Positions 36,442-44,569 of a DNA stretch of 53,359 bases are shown here, piece by piece; position 1 is the first letter of the stretch; the number at the start of each line of letters is the position of its first letter. The notes beneath the pieces were generated by a model, which saw nothing but the letters and a program-made list of their open reading frames with translations, made no database searches and was not told the origin of the DNA. A program made the translations under genes and the position numbers. Source of the stretch: Planctomycetaceae bacterium (GTDB lineage: Bacteria > Planctomycetota > Planctomycetia > Pirellulales > PNKZ01); the NCBI GenBank assembly GCA_016793115.1, contig JAEUIN010000111.1:1-53359 (forward strand), given 5' to 3'.

Positions 36442-36720
36442 ATGCAGATTTACGGAGCCGGCGGGGTTCACGGAGTTCAAGGTTTGAGCGCCCCGCAAAA
36501 TCGCCGCGTCGATGCGCCGCAGACGCAGAGCCTGCAGCCGCAAGACGAGTTGCAACTGTCGAGCGTGTCGAACGCCGACTATGTGTCGGCCGCCCGCGAC
36601 ATCCCGGACATTCGCCAAGACCGCGTGAATGCGATTCGCGCCGCCATCGCCGACGGCACGTATGAAACGGCCGATAAGATGGACGCGGCGCTCAGTGCCT
36701 TGCTCGACGAGATCGCCTAA
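36442..36720 (+). CDS. flgM: FlgM-like anti-sigma-28 factor
   Basis: 92 residues. GGGGAGGA (36428-36435) lies 6 nt before the ATG at 36442. The C-terminal part, IRQDRVNAIRAAIADGTYET followed by ADKMDAALSALLDEIA, matches the FlgM helix that binds the flagellar sigma factor FliA (sigma28). The N-terminal 45 residues are disordered (Gln/Pro/Gly-rich), as in FlgM generally. It would hold FliA until the hook is finished. No other flagellar gene is in the window, so it is an isolated copy. A terminator follows about 107 bp downstream. Confidence 0.85.
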   Translation: MQIYGAGGVHGVQGLSAPQNRRVDAPQTQSLQPQDELQLSSVSNADYVSAARDIPDIRQDRVNAIRAAIADGTYETADKMDAALSALLDEIA

Positions 36721-36826
36721 GCGACTTTCGGAGCTAGAGACCGCTGGGTTTAGGCCTGTTTAGACCGGTCGCGGCGAAGAAACGCCGTTTTCGCCGGGTC
36801 GCGAGGTTGGCCGATTGGTGTAGAAT

Positions 36827-36862
36827 GGGGGAGAGGCTTCTGGGGGCCGTCTCCCCCTTTTT
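36827..36862 (+). terminator. Intrinsic terminator between flgM and fur
   Basis: GGGGGAGA (36827-36834) pairs with TCTCCCCC (36850-36857) and is followed by TTTTT. TAGAAT lies directly before the stem, so it could alternatively be an early attenuator in the leader of the Fur-family gene; the former reading is simpler. Confidence 0.75.
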
Positions 36863-36930
36863 GTTGATCGTCCGCTGAGGCTCGCCGGTTCGATTCGCGC
36901 CGGCGAGCACCGAACCCGTCGGTCGTTTGT

Positions 36931-37431
36931 ATGAGCAACGATTATTCGCTTGGAACCGTCGAAGTCGCCCTCACGCCCGTCCAGCGCTTGGAAGAGTATC
37001 TCCAAAGCAAGGGTAAGCGAGTTACGCAGCAGCGGCGAATCATCGTCGACCAAGTGTTCTCGCGCCACGAGCACTTCGACGCCGACGATCTATTGGCCCA
37101 ATTGCGCGACTTGGTCGGGCCGAAAAAGGTGAGTCGACCGACGGTTTACCGCACGCTGACCGAGCTAGTCGAAGCCGGGCTGCTGCGCAAGATGACGCTC
37201 GGCGGCCGCAGCGTGTATGAGCACGACTACGGTTACCCTCAACACGATCACTTGCACTGCGTGAAGTGCGACAAACTGATCGAGTTTTCCAGCGAAGAAG
37301 TGAAACGCATCCGCGACGACGTCGGCCGCGAACATCAGTTTCGCGTCACCGGCCATCGACTAATCATCAGCGGAATTTGTTCCGATTGCAGTCGCACCCG
37401 CCGCAGCATGCGGCCGCATGACTTGATCTAA
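36931..37431 (+). CDS. Fur-family metalloregulator
   Basis: 166 residues. The winged-helix DNA-binding domain at about 14-90 contains GKRVTQQRRIIVDQVFSRHE and VSRPTVYRTLTELVEAG. The dimerisation/metal-binding part has the regulatory His cluster HDHLHC and the structural-zinc pairs CVKC and CSDC. The N-terminal extension of about 15 residues is slightly long. It could be Fur, Zur or PerR; residues visible here do not decide which. The ATG at 36931 is used. It converges on the alpha/beta hydrolase gene across 56 bp, which holds no terminator that I can see. Confidence 0.93.
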   Translation: MSNDYSLGTVEVALTPVQRLEEYLQSKGKRVTQQRRIIVDQVFSRHEHFDADDLLAQLRDLVGPKKVSRPTVYRTLTELVEAGLLRKMTLGGRSVYEHDYGYPQHDHLHCVKCDKLIEFSSEEVKRIRDDVGREHQFRVTGHRLIISGICSDCSRTRRSMRPHDLI

Positions 37432-37487
37432 CCAAGGCCCTTTCGTGAGCGTCGCATCGCAAGCCGGCCGAGAGCGTCGGCGACCGG

Positions 37488-39536
37488 TTACTTCGCTTCG
37501 ATAATCACGCGATCCTTCCAGCCCAGACTCTTGGCTACTTCGAGCGGATAGTCCCACTTTGCCGGCGTGTCGGTATGAATCACGACGGTCGCGCGCTCCG
37601 CGGCTATCGCCACGGCTTGCGGCAGGTCGAGATACTTGAGCACGTTCAACAGGGGCGGGCCGAACTCTCGCGACTTGGCCTCGCCGGGCATGTGGGAACT
37701 GGCCAAGTTGGTCAGTTCCAGCCGATCGACGCTCGGTTCAAAAATCGCCGCATAGACGGCGACGCCGGCCGTCGGTCCGTCGGCGATGAGCGTCACCTTG
37801 GCGTCTTTCAGTTCCGACACGGTGTGCAGCGCCTGGATCGCGCGGCGAACGTCGGACACCTGTTGGCCTTCAAGCGTTTGGCCGAGCAGATAAAACCGGC
37901 GGCGATTGTGGATTTGCTTTCGGGGCGATTGATCCCAACTCGCTAAACCCAGGCCGCGAGGATCAAACTCGACGATCGAAGAAACCTCTCGGGCCGTCGA
38001 CGACCCTAAGTCGTCGAAGAAAGGTCCGAGCTCTTTTTTCGATAACGAGCCGATCTTTAATACGGCGCGCTCGGCCGGCTTTCCTTCGGCGGCAAGCGGA
38101 CCTCCGACGAGAAGCCGAAATTGATCCTCACCGCGAAATTGAACGTGCAGATTCGTGTGGAGTTGTCCCTCATGCCGTAAACGGATTTCATCGTCGACAT
38201 TGATTGACGGATGATCGTCCGCCCCACGAAACACCTTCTCCTCCAGATTCTTCCGCCAAGCGTCGCGCATCGTCGCCCATTCGCTTGCGTCGACCGGCAC
38301 CTTGGGCTTGGCCGCCGTCGGCACAAACCACTCATGGGCCCTGGTGTTGAGTTCGTCTTCCGGCAGTTTGTCGAACACTTTGAGTTGCTCCGGCTCGAAG
38401 AACTTCGTCGTGGCGATCTCGATCTTCGGGTCTTCCTTCTTTAAGTGCAGGTTGAACCAGCGGAATGCGGCGACTTGCAGTTCTTGCGTGTCGTGGTGCC
38501 CGCCCCAAGAGATTTGCAGTCCCAGATCCTTCTGGGCTCCGAGCAGTCCATAGATCTTCTTCACTTGCCAATGGATGCGTTCCACTCCGTCGAGCGGAAA
38601 AATGCGGTCGTCGTCGGTGTTGGAGAACAAGAGCGGCCGCGGAGCGACGAGTGCGGCGACCGTTCCCCAGTCCCAGCCATAGGTGTTCACCATGAACATG
38701 CAATCGCAATGTCCTTCGACGCAACCGTCGACTACGTGGTTGCGCAAGTCGGTGATGCCGGCTACCGGTACCGCGGCTTTCACGCGTTCGTCGAGCGCGG
38801 CGAGGTGCCAACTGTAAGCCCCGCCGCCGGAGCGGCCGGTCACGCCGAGCCGCTCGCCGTCGACCTCGGGGCGCGATTGCAAGTAATCGAGAGCGCGAAT
38901 GCCGTTCCAAGCTTCGACGCCCGAAGGGGTGTAACCTCGAGAGAACCACCAATACATCCCCTCGCGATGAGTGCCGTGGTGCAGACCCTCGATTTCGCCG
39001 AGTTGCAGCGTGTCGATGACGAGGCACACATAACCGTGCCGCGCAAACCAAGCCCCGTGGTGCTGGTAATGGGACTTGCTGCCGTAGCTGACGCCGTTTT
39101 TCTTGATGTTGCCGTGCCCACAGACATAGAGAATCGCCGGGGCGGGCGTCTTCAGTCCTTTGGGAATGTAAAGATTTCCGGTCACGTAGAGCCGCGGCCG
39201 CGATTGAAAGTGCAGCTTCTGGACGGTGAATTCGGGGTGATCAAGCTTACCTGTAACGACCGCGTTGAGCGGTGTGCGCTTCGGCTGCGGATCAAGTCCC
39301 AGCATTTCGTACAACTGCCGCCGCAATTCATCCTTGCGAGCCAGCCATTCCTCTTTTGTGTTGATGTCCTTAATCACGCCTCCTTCGAGCTTCGCCGTCT
39401 GGGCGGCGAAGTAAGCGGCGATCATGGCATCGCCGCGGCGCGTGTCGATCTTCGCCGGCACCTCCGCGGAGTGAAGCGTCGCTACCGAGGCGCAGAAACA
39501 CAGAGCACAAGTAACGAGTTCGAAGAAGGACTTCAT
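37488..39536 (-). CDS. Exported alpha/beta hydrolase, acetylxylan-esterase-like
   Basis: 682 residues from the ATG at 39536; a longer frame to 39611 adds a leader without a signal. The signal peptide is ELVTCALCFCASVATLHSA. The N-terminal domain (TKEEWLARKDELRRQLYEML) and hydrolase core are in order: YVCGHGNIKKNG, nucleophile elbow GRSGGG, the acid in TDDDRIFPLDG and the His in WGGHHDTQEL. A large C-terminal part of about 280 residues looks like a degenerate second hydrolase-like domain. It may release acetyl or other groups from polysaccharides; the substrate is inferred from the family. Confidence 0.86.
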   Translation of the reverse strand: MKSFFELVTCALCFCASVATLHSAEVPAKIDTRRGDAMIAAYFAAQTAKLEGGVIKDINTKEEWLARKDELRRQLYEMLGLDPQPKRTPLNAVVTGKLDHPEFTVQKLHFQSRPRLYVTGNLYIPKGLKTPAPAILYVCGHGNIKKNGVSYGSKSHYQHHGAWFARHGYVCLVIDTLQLGEIEGLHHGTHREGMYWWFSRGYTPSGVEAWNGIRALDYLQSRPEVDGERLGVTGRSGGGAYSWHLAALDERVKAAVPVAGITDLRNHVVDGCVEGHCDCMFMVNTYGWDWGTVAALVAPRPLLFSNTDDDRIFPLDGVERIHWQVKKIYGLLGAQKDLGLQISWGGHHDTQELQVAAFRWFNLHLKKEDPKIEIATTKFFEPEQLKVFDKLPEDELNTRAHEWFVPTAAKPKVPVDASEWATMRDAWRKNLEEKVFRGADDHPSINVDDEIRLRHEGQLHTNLHVQFRGEDQFRLLVGGPLAAEGKPAERAVLKIGSLSKKELGPFFDDLGSSTAREVSSIVEFDPRGLGLASWDQSPRKQIHNRRRFYLLGQTLEGQQVSDVRRAIQALHTVSELKDAKVTLIADGPTAGVAVYAAIFEPSVDRLELTNLASSHMPGEAKSREFGPPLLNVLKYLDLPQAVAIAAERATVVIHTDTPAKWDYPLEVAKSLGWKDRVIIEAK

Positions 39537-39657
39537 GGGCGCGGCTCGCTGCAGCGAGGGAGTTGCGGTGGGAAGAGCACCACTATTTCGCGCCGCACAT
39601 GGTTTGGTCAACTATATTTAAGTTGTCGCGCACGCCGTAGTCTCTCGCCGATTCTTC

Positions 39658-39684
39658 TTTGCGCCTCGGTGTCTCCGTGGTTCC
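39658..39684 (+). repeat. Possible dispersed repeat at the start of apbE
   Basis: TTTGCGCCTCGGTGTCTCCGTGGTTCC is similar to the short 'TTTGCGCCTC...GTGTCTCCGTGGTTC' words I recall as dispersed repeats in planctomycete and other genomes. It contains the two alternative non-ATG starts of the downstream gene. Not confirmed by a search. Confidence 0.4.
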
Positions 39685-40627
39685 AAATTCAATAGTCGTC
39701 GATCGCGCAAGGCCCGCCATGGGGTCGCTGTTTCGTCTGCGGCTTCGCGGCGACGACGAAGAACATCTTATCGCAGTAGCCGAGGCGGCGCTCGACGAGA
39801 TCTCGCGCGTCGAGCGTTTGCTTTCGTGGCGTGATCCGCGCAGTGAAGCGGCACGCATCAATCGCCTCGCCGCGACGGAGCCGGTGCTTGTCGACTTCGA
39901 GATGGCCGAGATTCTAGTAACTTGTGCGACGGCGAATTCGGCCACTGAAGGATACTTCGATATCGCCCATCATTCGCGCGGTCGCAGCGTTTGGGAGATT
40001 GACGCAGCAAGTCGGCTCGTTCAATTTCATGACCCCGGCGTGCGGCTCGATTTCGGCGCGTTCGGCAAAGGTTATGCTCTGGAGCGCGCCGCGGTCGAGC
40101 TTCGCCGGTACGGCGTGATGCGAGGGTTGCTCGACGGCGGCACGAGTTCGGTCTTGGCGTTAGGCTGCGATGAGGCCGGCAAGCCTTGGCCGGTGGGATT
40201 GCGCGATCCGTTCTCGGTTCATGCAGCCGCGAACTCGGAGCCCGTCGAAGTGTCGCAGTTGATGTTGAGTGATTCGGCATTGTCTTGCTCGGCGACGTTT
40301 GAGACCGGAGCGGCTATGACCGGCGATGCGACGACGTCGGACATAGTGGACCCTCACGATGGGCGACCGCGGGCCGAGCCTGCCGCTTGCGCCGTCGTCG
40401 CCAAGTCGGCCGCAACGGCGGAGATTCTTTCGACCGCGCTGGTCTGCATGGGCAGGCTCCGCGCGACGCCCTATACTGACCTAAACAAGGCGTCGGCGGC
40501 AGCCCGCCGGCTGTTGCACGACGTTGTGAGCATTGATTGGCTGGAGCCCGCGCCGCCCGCCGCCGACGCGCGGCTTGCCCCGATCATGGTCCGCTTGTTT
40601 CCTCGCTCGCCTGGAGTCTCGACATGA
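39677..40627 (+). CDS. apbE: FAD:protein FMN transferase (ApbE family)
   Basis: ApbE moves FMN from FAD onto a Thr/Ser of target flavoproteins. Motifs: ARPAMGSLFRLRLRGDDEEH at the N-terminus, RVERLLSWRD, GYFDIAH, DFGAFGKGYALE, GTSSVLALG, and the metal-site segment MTGDATTSDIVDPHDGR. The first ATG (39719) is inside the conserved region, so a GTG at 39677 or TTG at 39659 must be used; neither has a good ribosome-binding site. No signal peptide is present, unlike typical periplasmic ApbE. Its stop overlaps the Gfo/Idh gene by ATGA, so the pair is coupled. Confidence 0.9.
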   Translation: MVPNSIVVDRARPAMGSLFRLRLRGDDEEHLIAVAEAALDEISRVERLLSWRDPRSEAARINRLAATEPVLVDFEMAEILVTCATANSATEGYFDIAHHSRGRSVWEIDAASRLVQFHDPGVRLDFGAFGKGYALERAAVELRRYGVMRGLLDGGTSSVLALGCDEAGKPWPVGLRDPFSVHAAANSEPVEVSQLMLSDSALSCSATFETGAAMTGDATTSDIVDPHDGRPRAEPAACAVVAKSAATAEILSTALVCMGRLRATPYTDLNKASAAARRLLHDVVSIDWLEPAPPAADARLAPIMVRLFPRSPGVST

Positions 40628-41997
40628 CCGCTCCTCACTCCCGCGATTCATTGGCCAAGCCGTCGCGTCGCGATGTTCTCGCCTTAGGCGGCACTATGGC
40701 GGCGAGCCTGCTCGGTGCATCGACGGCCGAGGTCGCCGCAGCCGCCGGAAAGCCCGAACCGATCCGGACGGCGGTGATCGGCAGCGGCGCTCGCGGTAGC
40801 GACTTGATTCGCAGCCTCACGACCATTCAAGGCGTCGACCTCGTCGCTTTGGCGGACGACTATCCGCCGCACTTGGAGAAAGCCGCCACATACGCCGGCC
40901 CGCAGGCAAAACTCTATTCCGACTATCGCAAGCTGCTCGACGAAGTGAAGCCGCAGGCCGTGGTGATCGCCGTGCCGCTGTATTTGCACTACCAAGTGGC
41001 GAGCGACTGCTTGGCCGCCGGGGTCGACGTCTTTTGCGAAAAGACGATGTGCCACACGATCGAGCAGGCGGAGAAGCTCGCCAAGCAGGTCGCCGAGGCG
41101 AAGCGGGTGTTCCAGGTCGGGCTGCAGCGGCGGGCCAATCCCATCTATCAGCAAGCTGCGGCGATGGTGCAATCGGGCGTGCTGGGGCAAATCACCGCGG
41201 TGAAGTGTCAGTGGCATCGCAACAACAACTGGCGCCGGCCGGTGCCGGTGCCGAAAGGGAACGCCGAGTGGACCCGTTTGGAGCGAAAGCTCAATTGGCG
41301 GCTCTATCGCGAATATTCGGGCGGCCTCATGACCGAACTCGGGAGCCATCAACTGGACGTCGTCAATTGGCTCTTGGGCACGGTGCCGAAACGCGTCATG
41401 GCGACGGGCGGAATCGACTACTGGCGCGACGGGCGCGAGGTGGCCGACAATGTGTTTTGCCTCTACGAATACGAACTACTGCCGCAAGCCGCGCCGCGGC
41501 GCGATGCCGCCAATGCCGACGTCGCCGCCGCCGCGACGAGTCCCACGTCGCTGAAGCCGTATACGGTCCGCGTCACTTATAGTTCGCTCTGCAACAACGC
41601 CTACGAAGGGGCGAGCGAACTGGTCATGGGAACCAAGGGAACGCTATACTTAACCAGCGCCAAAGGACTGTTCTATCGCGAAAAGTTGGCCGACGACGTC
41701 GGCTGGTCGGCGAAGAAGACGCAGGAAGGAGCCGCGGCCGACGCGTCGGTCGTCACGGCCGGCAAGACGCTTAAGCTCAGCAATTCGCCGTGGGCGCACC
41801 GGGGCGAGCCGCTGGAGATCGACAACCTGATCGGCGACGACACGCGCGATGAACTGGTGTCGTTCATCGATCATGTGCGCCGCCAAGACCCGGCGACGAT
41901 CTGTGACGCGCACGAAGGTCTCCGCGATACGATCACCGTGCTCACGGCGAACAGAGCGATCGACGAGCAAGCGTCGCTCGAAATCGCGAAGATCTAA
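40624..41997 (+). CDS. Gfo/Idh/MocA-family oxidoreductase, Tat-exported
   Basis: 457 residues. The Tat-like signal includes SRRDVLALGGTMAASLLGAS. The Rossmann domain starts RTAVIGSGARGSDLIR, the catalytic Lys motif is FCEKTMCHT, and the C-terminal domain contains GLMTELGSHQLDVVNWLLG. The enzyme would use NAD(P) to oxidise or reduce a sugar or cyclitol; the cofactor would have to be loaded before Tat export. The ATG at 40624 overlaps the apbE stop (ATGA). The 108 bp to the convergent FAD-oxidoreductase gene contain a palindromic element that may act as a terminator. Confidence 0.93.
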   Translation: MTAPHSRDSLAKPSRRDVLALGGTMAASLLGASTAEVAAAAGKPEPIRTAVIGSGARGSDLIRSLTTIQGVDLVALADDYPPHLEKAATYAGPQAKLYSDYRKLLDEVKPQAVVIAVPLYLHYQVASDCLAAGVDVFCEKTMCHTIEQAEKLAKQVAEAKRVFQVGLQRRANPIYQQAAAMVQSGVLGQITAVKCQWHRNNNWRRPVPVPKGNAEWTRLERKLNWRLYREYSGGLMTELGSHQLDVVNWLLGTVPKRVMATGGIDYWRDGREVADNVFCLYEYELLPQAAPRRDAANADVAAAATSPTSLKPYTVRVTYSSLCNNAYEGASELVMGTKGTLYLTSAKGLFYREKLADDVGWSAKKTQEGAAADASVVTAGKTLKLSNSPWAHRGEPLEIDNLIGDDTRDELVSFIDHVRRQDPATICDAHEGLRDTITVLTANRAIDEQASLEIAKI

Positions 41998-42019
41998 CTT
42001 GATTGCGCCGCGCGCGACC

Positions 42020-42097
42020 GTTTAGCCGCTCCGCTTGCGGAGCGCGTATTCTCGCGCGCTCCGCAGTAAACGCGCCGAGCAAGCTCGGCGGCTAAAC
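42020..42097. repeat. Cloverleaf-like palindromic element between convergent genes
   Basis: The outer arms GTTTAGCCG (42020-42028) and CGGCTAAAC (42089-42097) pair perfectly. Inside are hairpins CGCTCCGC-TT-GCGGAGCG (42027-42044) and CGCCGAGC-AA-GCTCGGCG (42073-42090). It sits between the Gfo/Idh (plus) and FAD oxidoreductase (minus) stops, so it may terminate both. The sequence is of a type I recall as dispersed in planctomycetes. Confidence 0.85.
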
Positions 42098-42104
42098 TTC
42101 AGCG

Positions 42105-44066
42105 TTATGCGTAGCAGCGGACTTCGAAGATCCGCGCGGTTTTTTCGCCGTTGGTCGCCGTCACCTTGATGCGGACCGACTTCGCTACGATCGCGTCGAA
42201 GTCGTGGCGGCACAAGCGTTGGTGATTGCCCGTCACCTTGGCGACCGATTGCTCTTTGCCGGCGTCGTCGGTGACGACGACTTCGTAGTCGCGCACCGTC
42301 TCCGGTTGCGGAGCGCGTATGATCTGCTTGTGCGAGTCGCTCGAGGTGAGCGTCAGCTCGCGCGTGAAGCCGGAGTCGAAGGTAATCTGCACGTGCGAAA
42401 TCTTTTGCGGTTGCTTCCACGCCAAATCGATCCAAGCGCCGGAGTCGGTCAGTTCCGTCGTCCAACGATTGACGTACTCGCCCGGAATATCACGAACGAA
42501 ACCGTTGATGATGTTCGAGGCCTTCCCCTCTTCCGTCTCGCCGCTCGCCGTGACGGTCGCCTTCCGAGCCAAGTCCAACTCGTCTTGGTTCTTGCGATCG
42601 ACGATCGATTGGTCGTCGCGGAGCAACGTCGATTGCAGCTCGGCGAGCTTCGTCTTGTCGGCGTAAATCTCGCGCGGCAGGCAGTCGTGCTTGGCGCAGA
42701 GGGCCGCGGCCGTGCCCACCGCTTGGCCGACGACGGCGCAAGTCGCCATCACGCGGGTGCTCGTGAACGCCGCATGCGTCGCGCTGATCAGCCGTCCGCC
42801 GAGCATCAGGTTTTCAACGTTGCGGCTGTAGAGGCTGCGATAGGGAATGTTGAAGACCGGCGTCTTGACTTGCACGCACGGCGGCAGATCGACGGCGTCG
42901 AATCCGCCCGGCGGGTGATCGTCCATCGGCCAGCCGCCGATGGCCACGGCGTCTTCAAAGTCGCCGTTGAGTCCCATCAGGTCTTGTTGCGTGAGGATGT
43001 GATCGCCGAGAAAACGCCGGCTCTCGCGCTTGCCCGGGATCATGCCGACCCAATCCATGGCCCAGTTCGCGCTCTCGGGATGCTTACCGGAGTTCTTGAT
43101 GTAGTCCCACACGCCCATCACGATGCCGAGCAATTCAAAGCGAATGCGTTCGTTGTCGTGAACCGTGTTCAGCTCGCCGCCCCACTCGATCCACCAGTAG
43201 CCGTATTCCCAGTTTTTGATGCGGCGCTTGATGAGCTGCTCTTCCGTGACCTTGCGGGCCCACTTCGGCGGCGCGAAGGGCATGGGCTTGTCGTACTTCT
43301 TCGACGTGAAGAGGATGCTCGAGCCCATCGTGAGCTTGTCGGGCGCGACCGGGGCGAGCGGCTCGCCGTGCTCGCTGCGCGACTCGCGGCCCCAACGCAC
43401 GTCGGCGCCGGCTTCCAGGCCGAGGCGGCCGTCGCCGGTCGAATCGACGTAAGTCTTCGCCTTCACTTTGTAGATGTGTTCGGTTTTGTCGCAGCGTGCG
43501 TAAGCCGCAGTGATCTTGTTGCCTTTCTTCTCGACTCCGAAGCACACGGTGTCGACCAAGAGCGTGATGTTCGGCTCGCTCACGCACTTGTCGTAGAGCA
43601 AGAGATCCCACAGCTCCCAGCAACGTTGCGGGTTATTCGCGGCGTCGTCGAGGCGGAATTCTTCGAGCAAGCCGCCTTCTCGCCATCCCGGCCGGCCGCC
43701 GTGATGATTCGCCCCCACGATGTGCATCTTCACTTCGCTGGAGGCGTTGCCCCCCAAGCGCGAGCGATCTTGCACGAGGACGACCTTCGCTCCGTGACGC
43801 GCCGCGCTCACGGCCGAGAGCACGCCCGACATGCCGCCGCCGGCGATGAAGACGTCGCACTCGATTTCGACCTGCGCCATGTTCGGCTCGTGCGGAGCCG
43901 CTCGGCGTTCGCCCCCGGCGGGCGCGATCGTGGTGAAGTTGCGGCGATCGGCCTTGGCCAGCGCTTCCGACACGGGAGCGTCGGCGGCGCGGACGGTGCC
44001 GTCGGCAAGGACCACGAGGCTGTAGCCGCCGAAGCCGAGGCCGGCGAGGAAGTCACGTCGTTTCAT
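42105..44066 (-). CDS. FAD-dependent oxidoreductase, Tat-exported
   Basis: 653 residues. MKRRDFLAGLGFGGYSLVVL is a Tat-type signal. The FAD-binding motif is FIAGGGMSGVLSAVSAARHG, followed by DRSRLGGNAS and the typical TYVDSTGDGRLGLEAGAD. The C-terminal residues about 500-653 add a beta-sandwich domain of the discoidin type (KKISHVQITFDS-like: AWKQPQKISHVQITFDSG), probably carbohydrate binding. Members of this FAD_oxidored family in planctomycetes are of unknown substrate. A short GGGTTCAGGGTTC repeat lies 15 bp upstream of the start, and the two-hairpin element copy 2 lies a further 120 bp upstream. Confidence 0.91.
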   Translation of the reverse strand: MKRRDFLAGLGFGGYSLVVLADGTVRAADAPVSEALAKADRRNFTTIAPAGGERRAAPHEPNMAQVEIECDVFIAGGGMSGVLSAVSAARHGAKVVLVQDRSRLGGNASSEVKMHIVGANHHGGRPGWREGGLLEEFRLDDAANNPQRCWELWDLLLYDKCVSEPNITLLVDTVCFGVEKKGNKITAAYARCDKTEHIYKVKAKTYVDSTGDGRLGLEAGADVRWGRESRSEHGEPLAPVAPDKLTMGSSILFTSKKYDKPMPFAPPKWARKVTEEQLIKRRIKNWEYGYWWIEWGGELNTVHDNERIRFELLGIVMGVWDYIKNSGKHPESANWAMDWVGMIPGKRESRRFLGDHILTQQDLMGLNGDFEDAVAIGGWPMDDHPPGGFDAVDLPPCVQVKTPVFNIPYRSLYSRNVENLMLGGRLISATHAAFTSTRVMATCAVVGQAVGTAAALCAKHDCLPREIYADKTKLAELQSTLLRDDQSIVDRKNQDELDLARKATVTASGETEEGKASNIINGFVRDIPGEYVNRWTTELTDSGAWIDLAWKQPQKISHVQITFDSGFTRELTLTSSDSHKQIIRAPQPETVRDYEVVVTDDAGKEQSVAKVTGNHQRLCRHDFDAIVAKSVRIKVTATNGEKTARIFEVRCYA

Positions 44067-44081
44067 GGGCGGGAAACCGTT

Positions 44082-44115
44082 GAAGGGTTCAGGGTTCGGA
44101 GTTCAGCCTTCGAAC
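44082..44115 (+). repeat. GGGTTCAGGGTTC-type repeat
   Basis: Contains GGGTTCAGGGTTCGGAGTTC. The minus strand of the epimerase gene at 49496-49527 carries the closely similar GGTTCAGGGTTCAGGGTTTG, so the two are copies of one repeat type. Confidence 0.65.
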
Positions 44116-44237
44116 TGGGCGAGCCGCGGGCGTCAACGACCGAGACTGATGCAGGCGAGACGTTTAGTATACCAACCGATTCGATCAAATGGCGAGCCGG
44201 CGGGCTTCCGCACTTACGACGACCTGTCGGAGCCGCG

Positions 44238-44326
44238 GTGCGCATCTATTCAACCCACAGATGCGCACCCCTATTGTCTTACTTAAATGTGCGCATCTAA
44301 AGCCGAAATAGATGCGCGGTTTGCGC
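44238..44326 (+). repeat. Two-hairpin dispersed repeat, copy 2
   Basis: Same architecture and same orientation as 15571-15660: GTGCGCATCT-11-AGATGCGCAC, identical linker CCCTATTGTCTTACTTAAAT, then GCGCATCT-11-AGATGCGC, and a trailing TTGCGCA. The loops differ between copies (ATTCAACCCAC and AAAGCCGAAAT here), except for a shared ending CGAAAT or CGAAAT-like in the second hairpin. Confidence 0.9.
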
Positions 44327-44348
44327 AACAATCGGCGACGTAATCGGT

Positions 44349-44413
44349 GGAGAGACTGGAAGCTGCAGACCGGCGTACTCGGCGAACGTCCGCCGTGTCA
44401 CCCCAGTCTCTCC
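44349..44413. repeat. 11-bp inverted repeat enclosing 43 bp
   Basis: GGAGAGACTGG (44349-44359) and CCAGTCTCTCC (44403-44413) are perfect inverted repeats. The interior also has CGGCG...CGCCG, so the whole could fold into one stem. It could be a structured RNA, a small mobile remnant or a terminator of ilvD. Confidence 0.6.
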
Positions 44414-44530
44414 TCGCCGCCCCGCAACCTAGCGGATGGGCGGCGAGCGGTCCAATGAGGATTCTGGCCGGCCGCGATGGAGAACGCCGGTACAACGACT
44501 CCGGGCGCTCACGCTCCCTGCTCACGCGGT

Positions 44531-44565
44531 CATTCAGCATTCAGCATTCGATCATTCAGCATTTT
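44531..44565 (+). repeat. ATTCAGC short tandem words after ilvD
   Basis: CATTCAGCATTCAGCATTCG followed by ATCATTCAGCATT, repeating a 7-nt unit three times. It starts four bases after the ilvD stop. Confidence 0.65.
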
Positions 44566-44569
44566 CGCC

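Larger units (their letters stand above)
44067..44569. other. 503-bp intergenic region with several repeats and no gene
   Basis: This lies between ilvD (stop 44570) and the FAD oxidoreductase start (44066), both minus strand. It contains four repeat features: GGGTTCAG words (44082-44115), the two-hairpin element copy 2 (44238-44326), an 11-bp inverted repeat (44349-44413) and ATTCAGC words (44531-44565). Open frames here are short and without motifs. Confidence 0.7.

Noticed and set aside
35877..36443. Minus-strand frame of 188 codons in the gap before flgM
   Set aside because: It overlaps the flgM start, is Arg/Ser-rich, lacks a ribosome-binding site and motif.
36821..36826. TAGAAT as a -10 element for the Fur-family gene
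   Set aside because: There is no -35 at 16-18 bp, and the following hairpin with T5 is better read as the flgM terminator.
42204..44300. Plus-strand open frame of 698 codons
   Set aside because: Antisense to the FAD oxidoreductase, whose domains are unmistakable; composition (Arg/Ala/Val-rich) is typical of a shadow frame.
44531..44565. ATTCAGC words as a CRISPR-like array
   Set aside because: The units are 7 nt, contiguous and without spacers, so this is a short tandem repeat.
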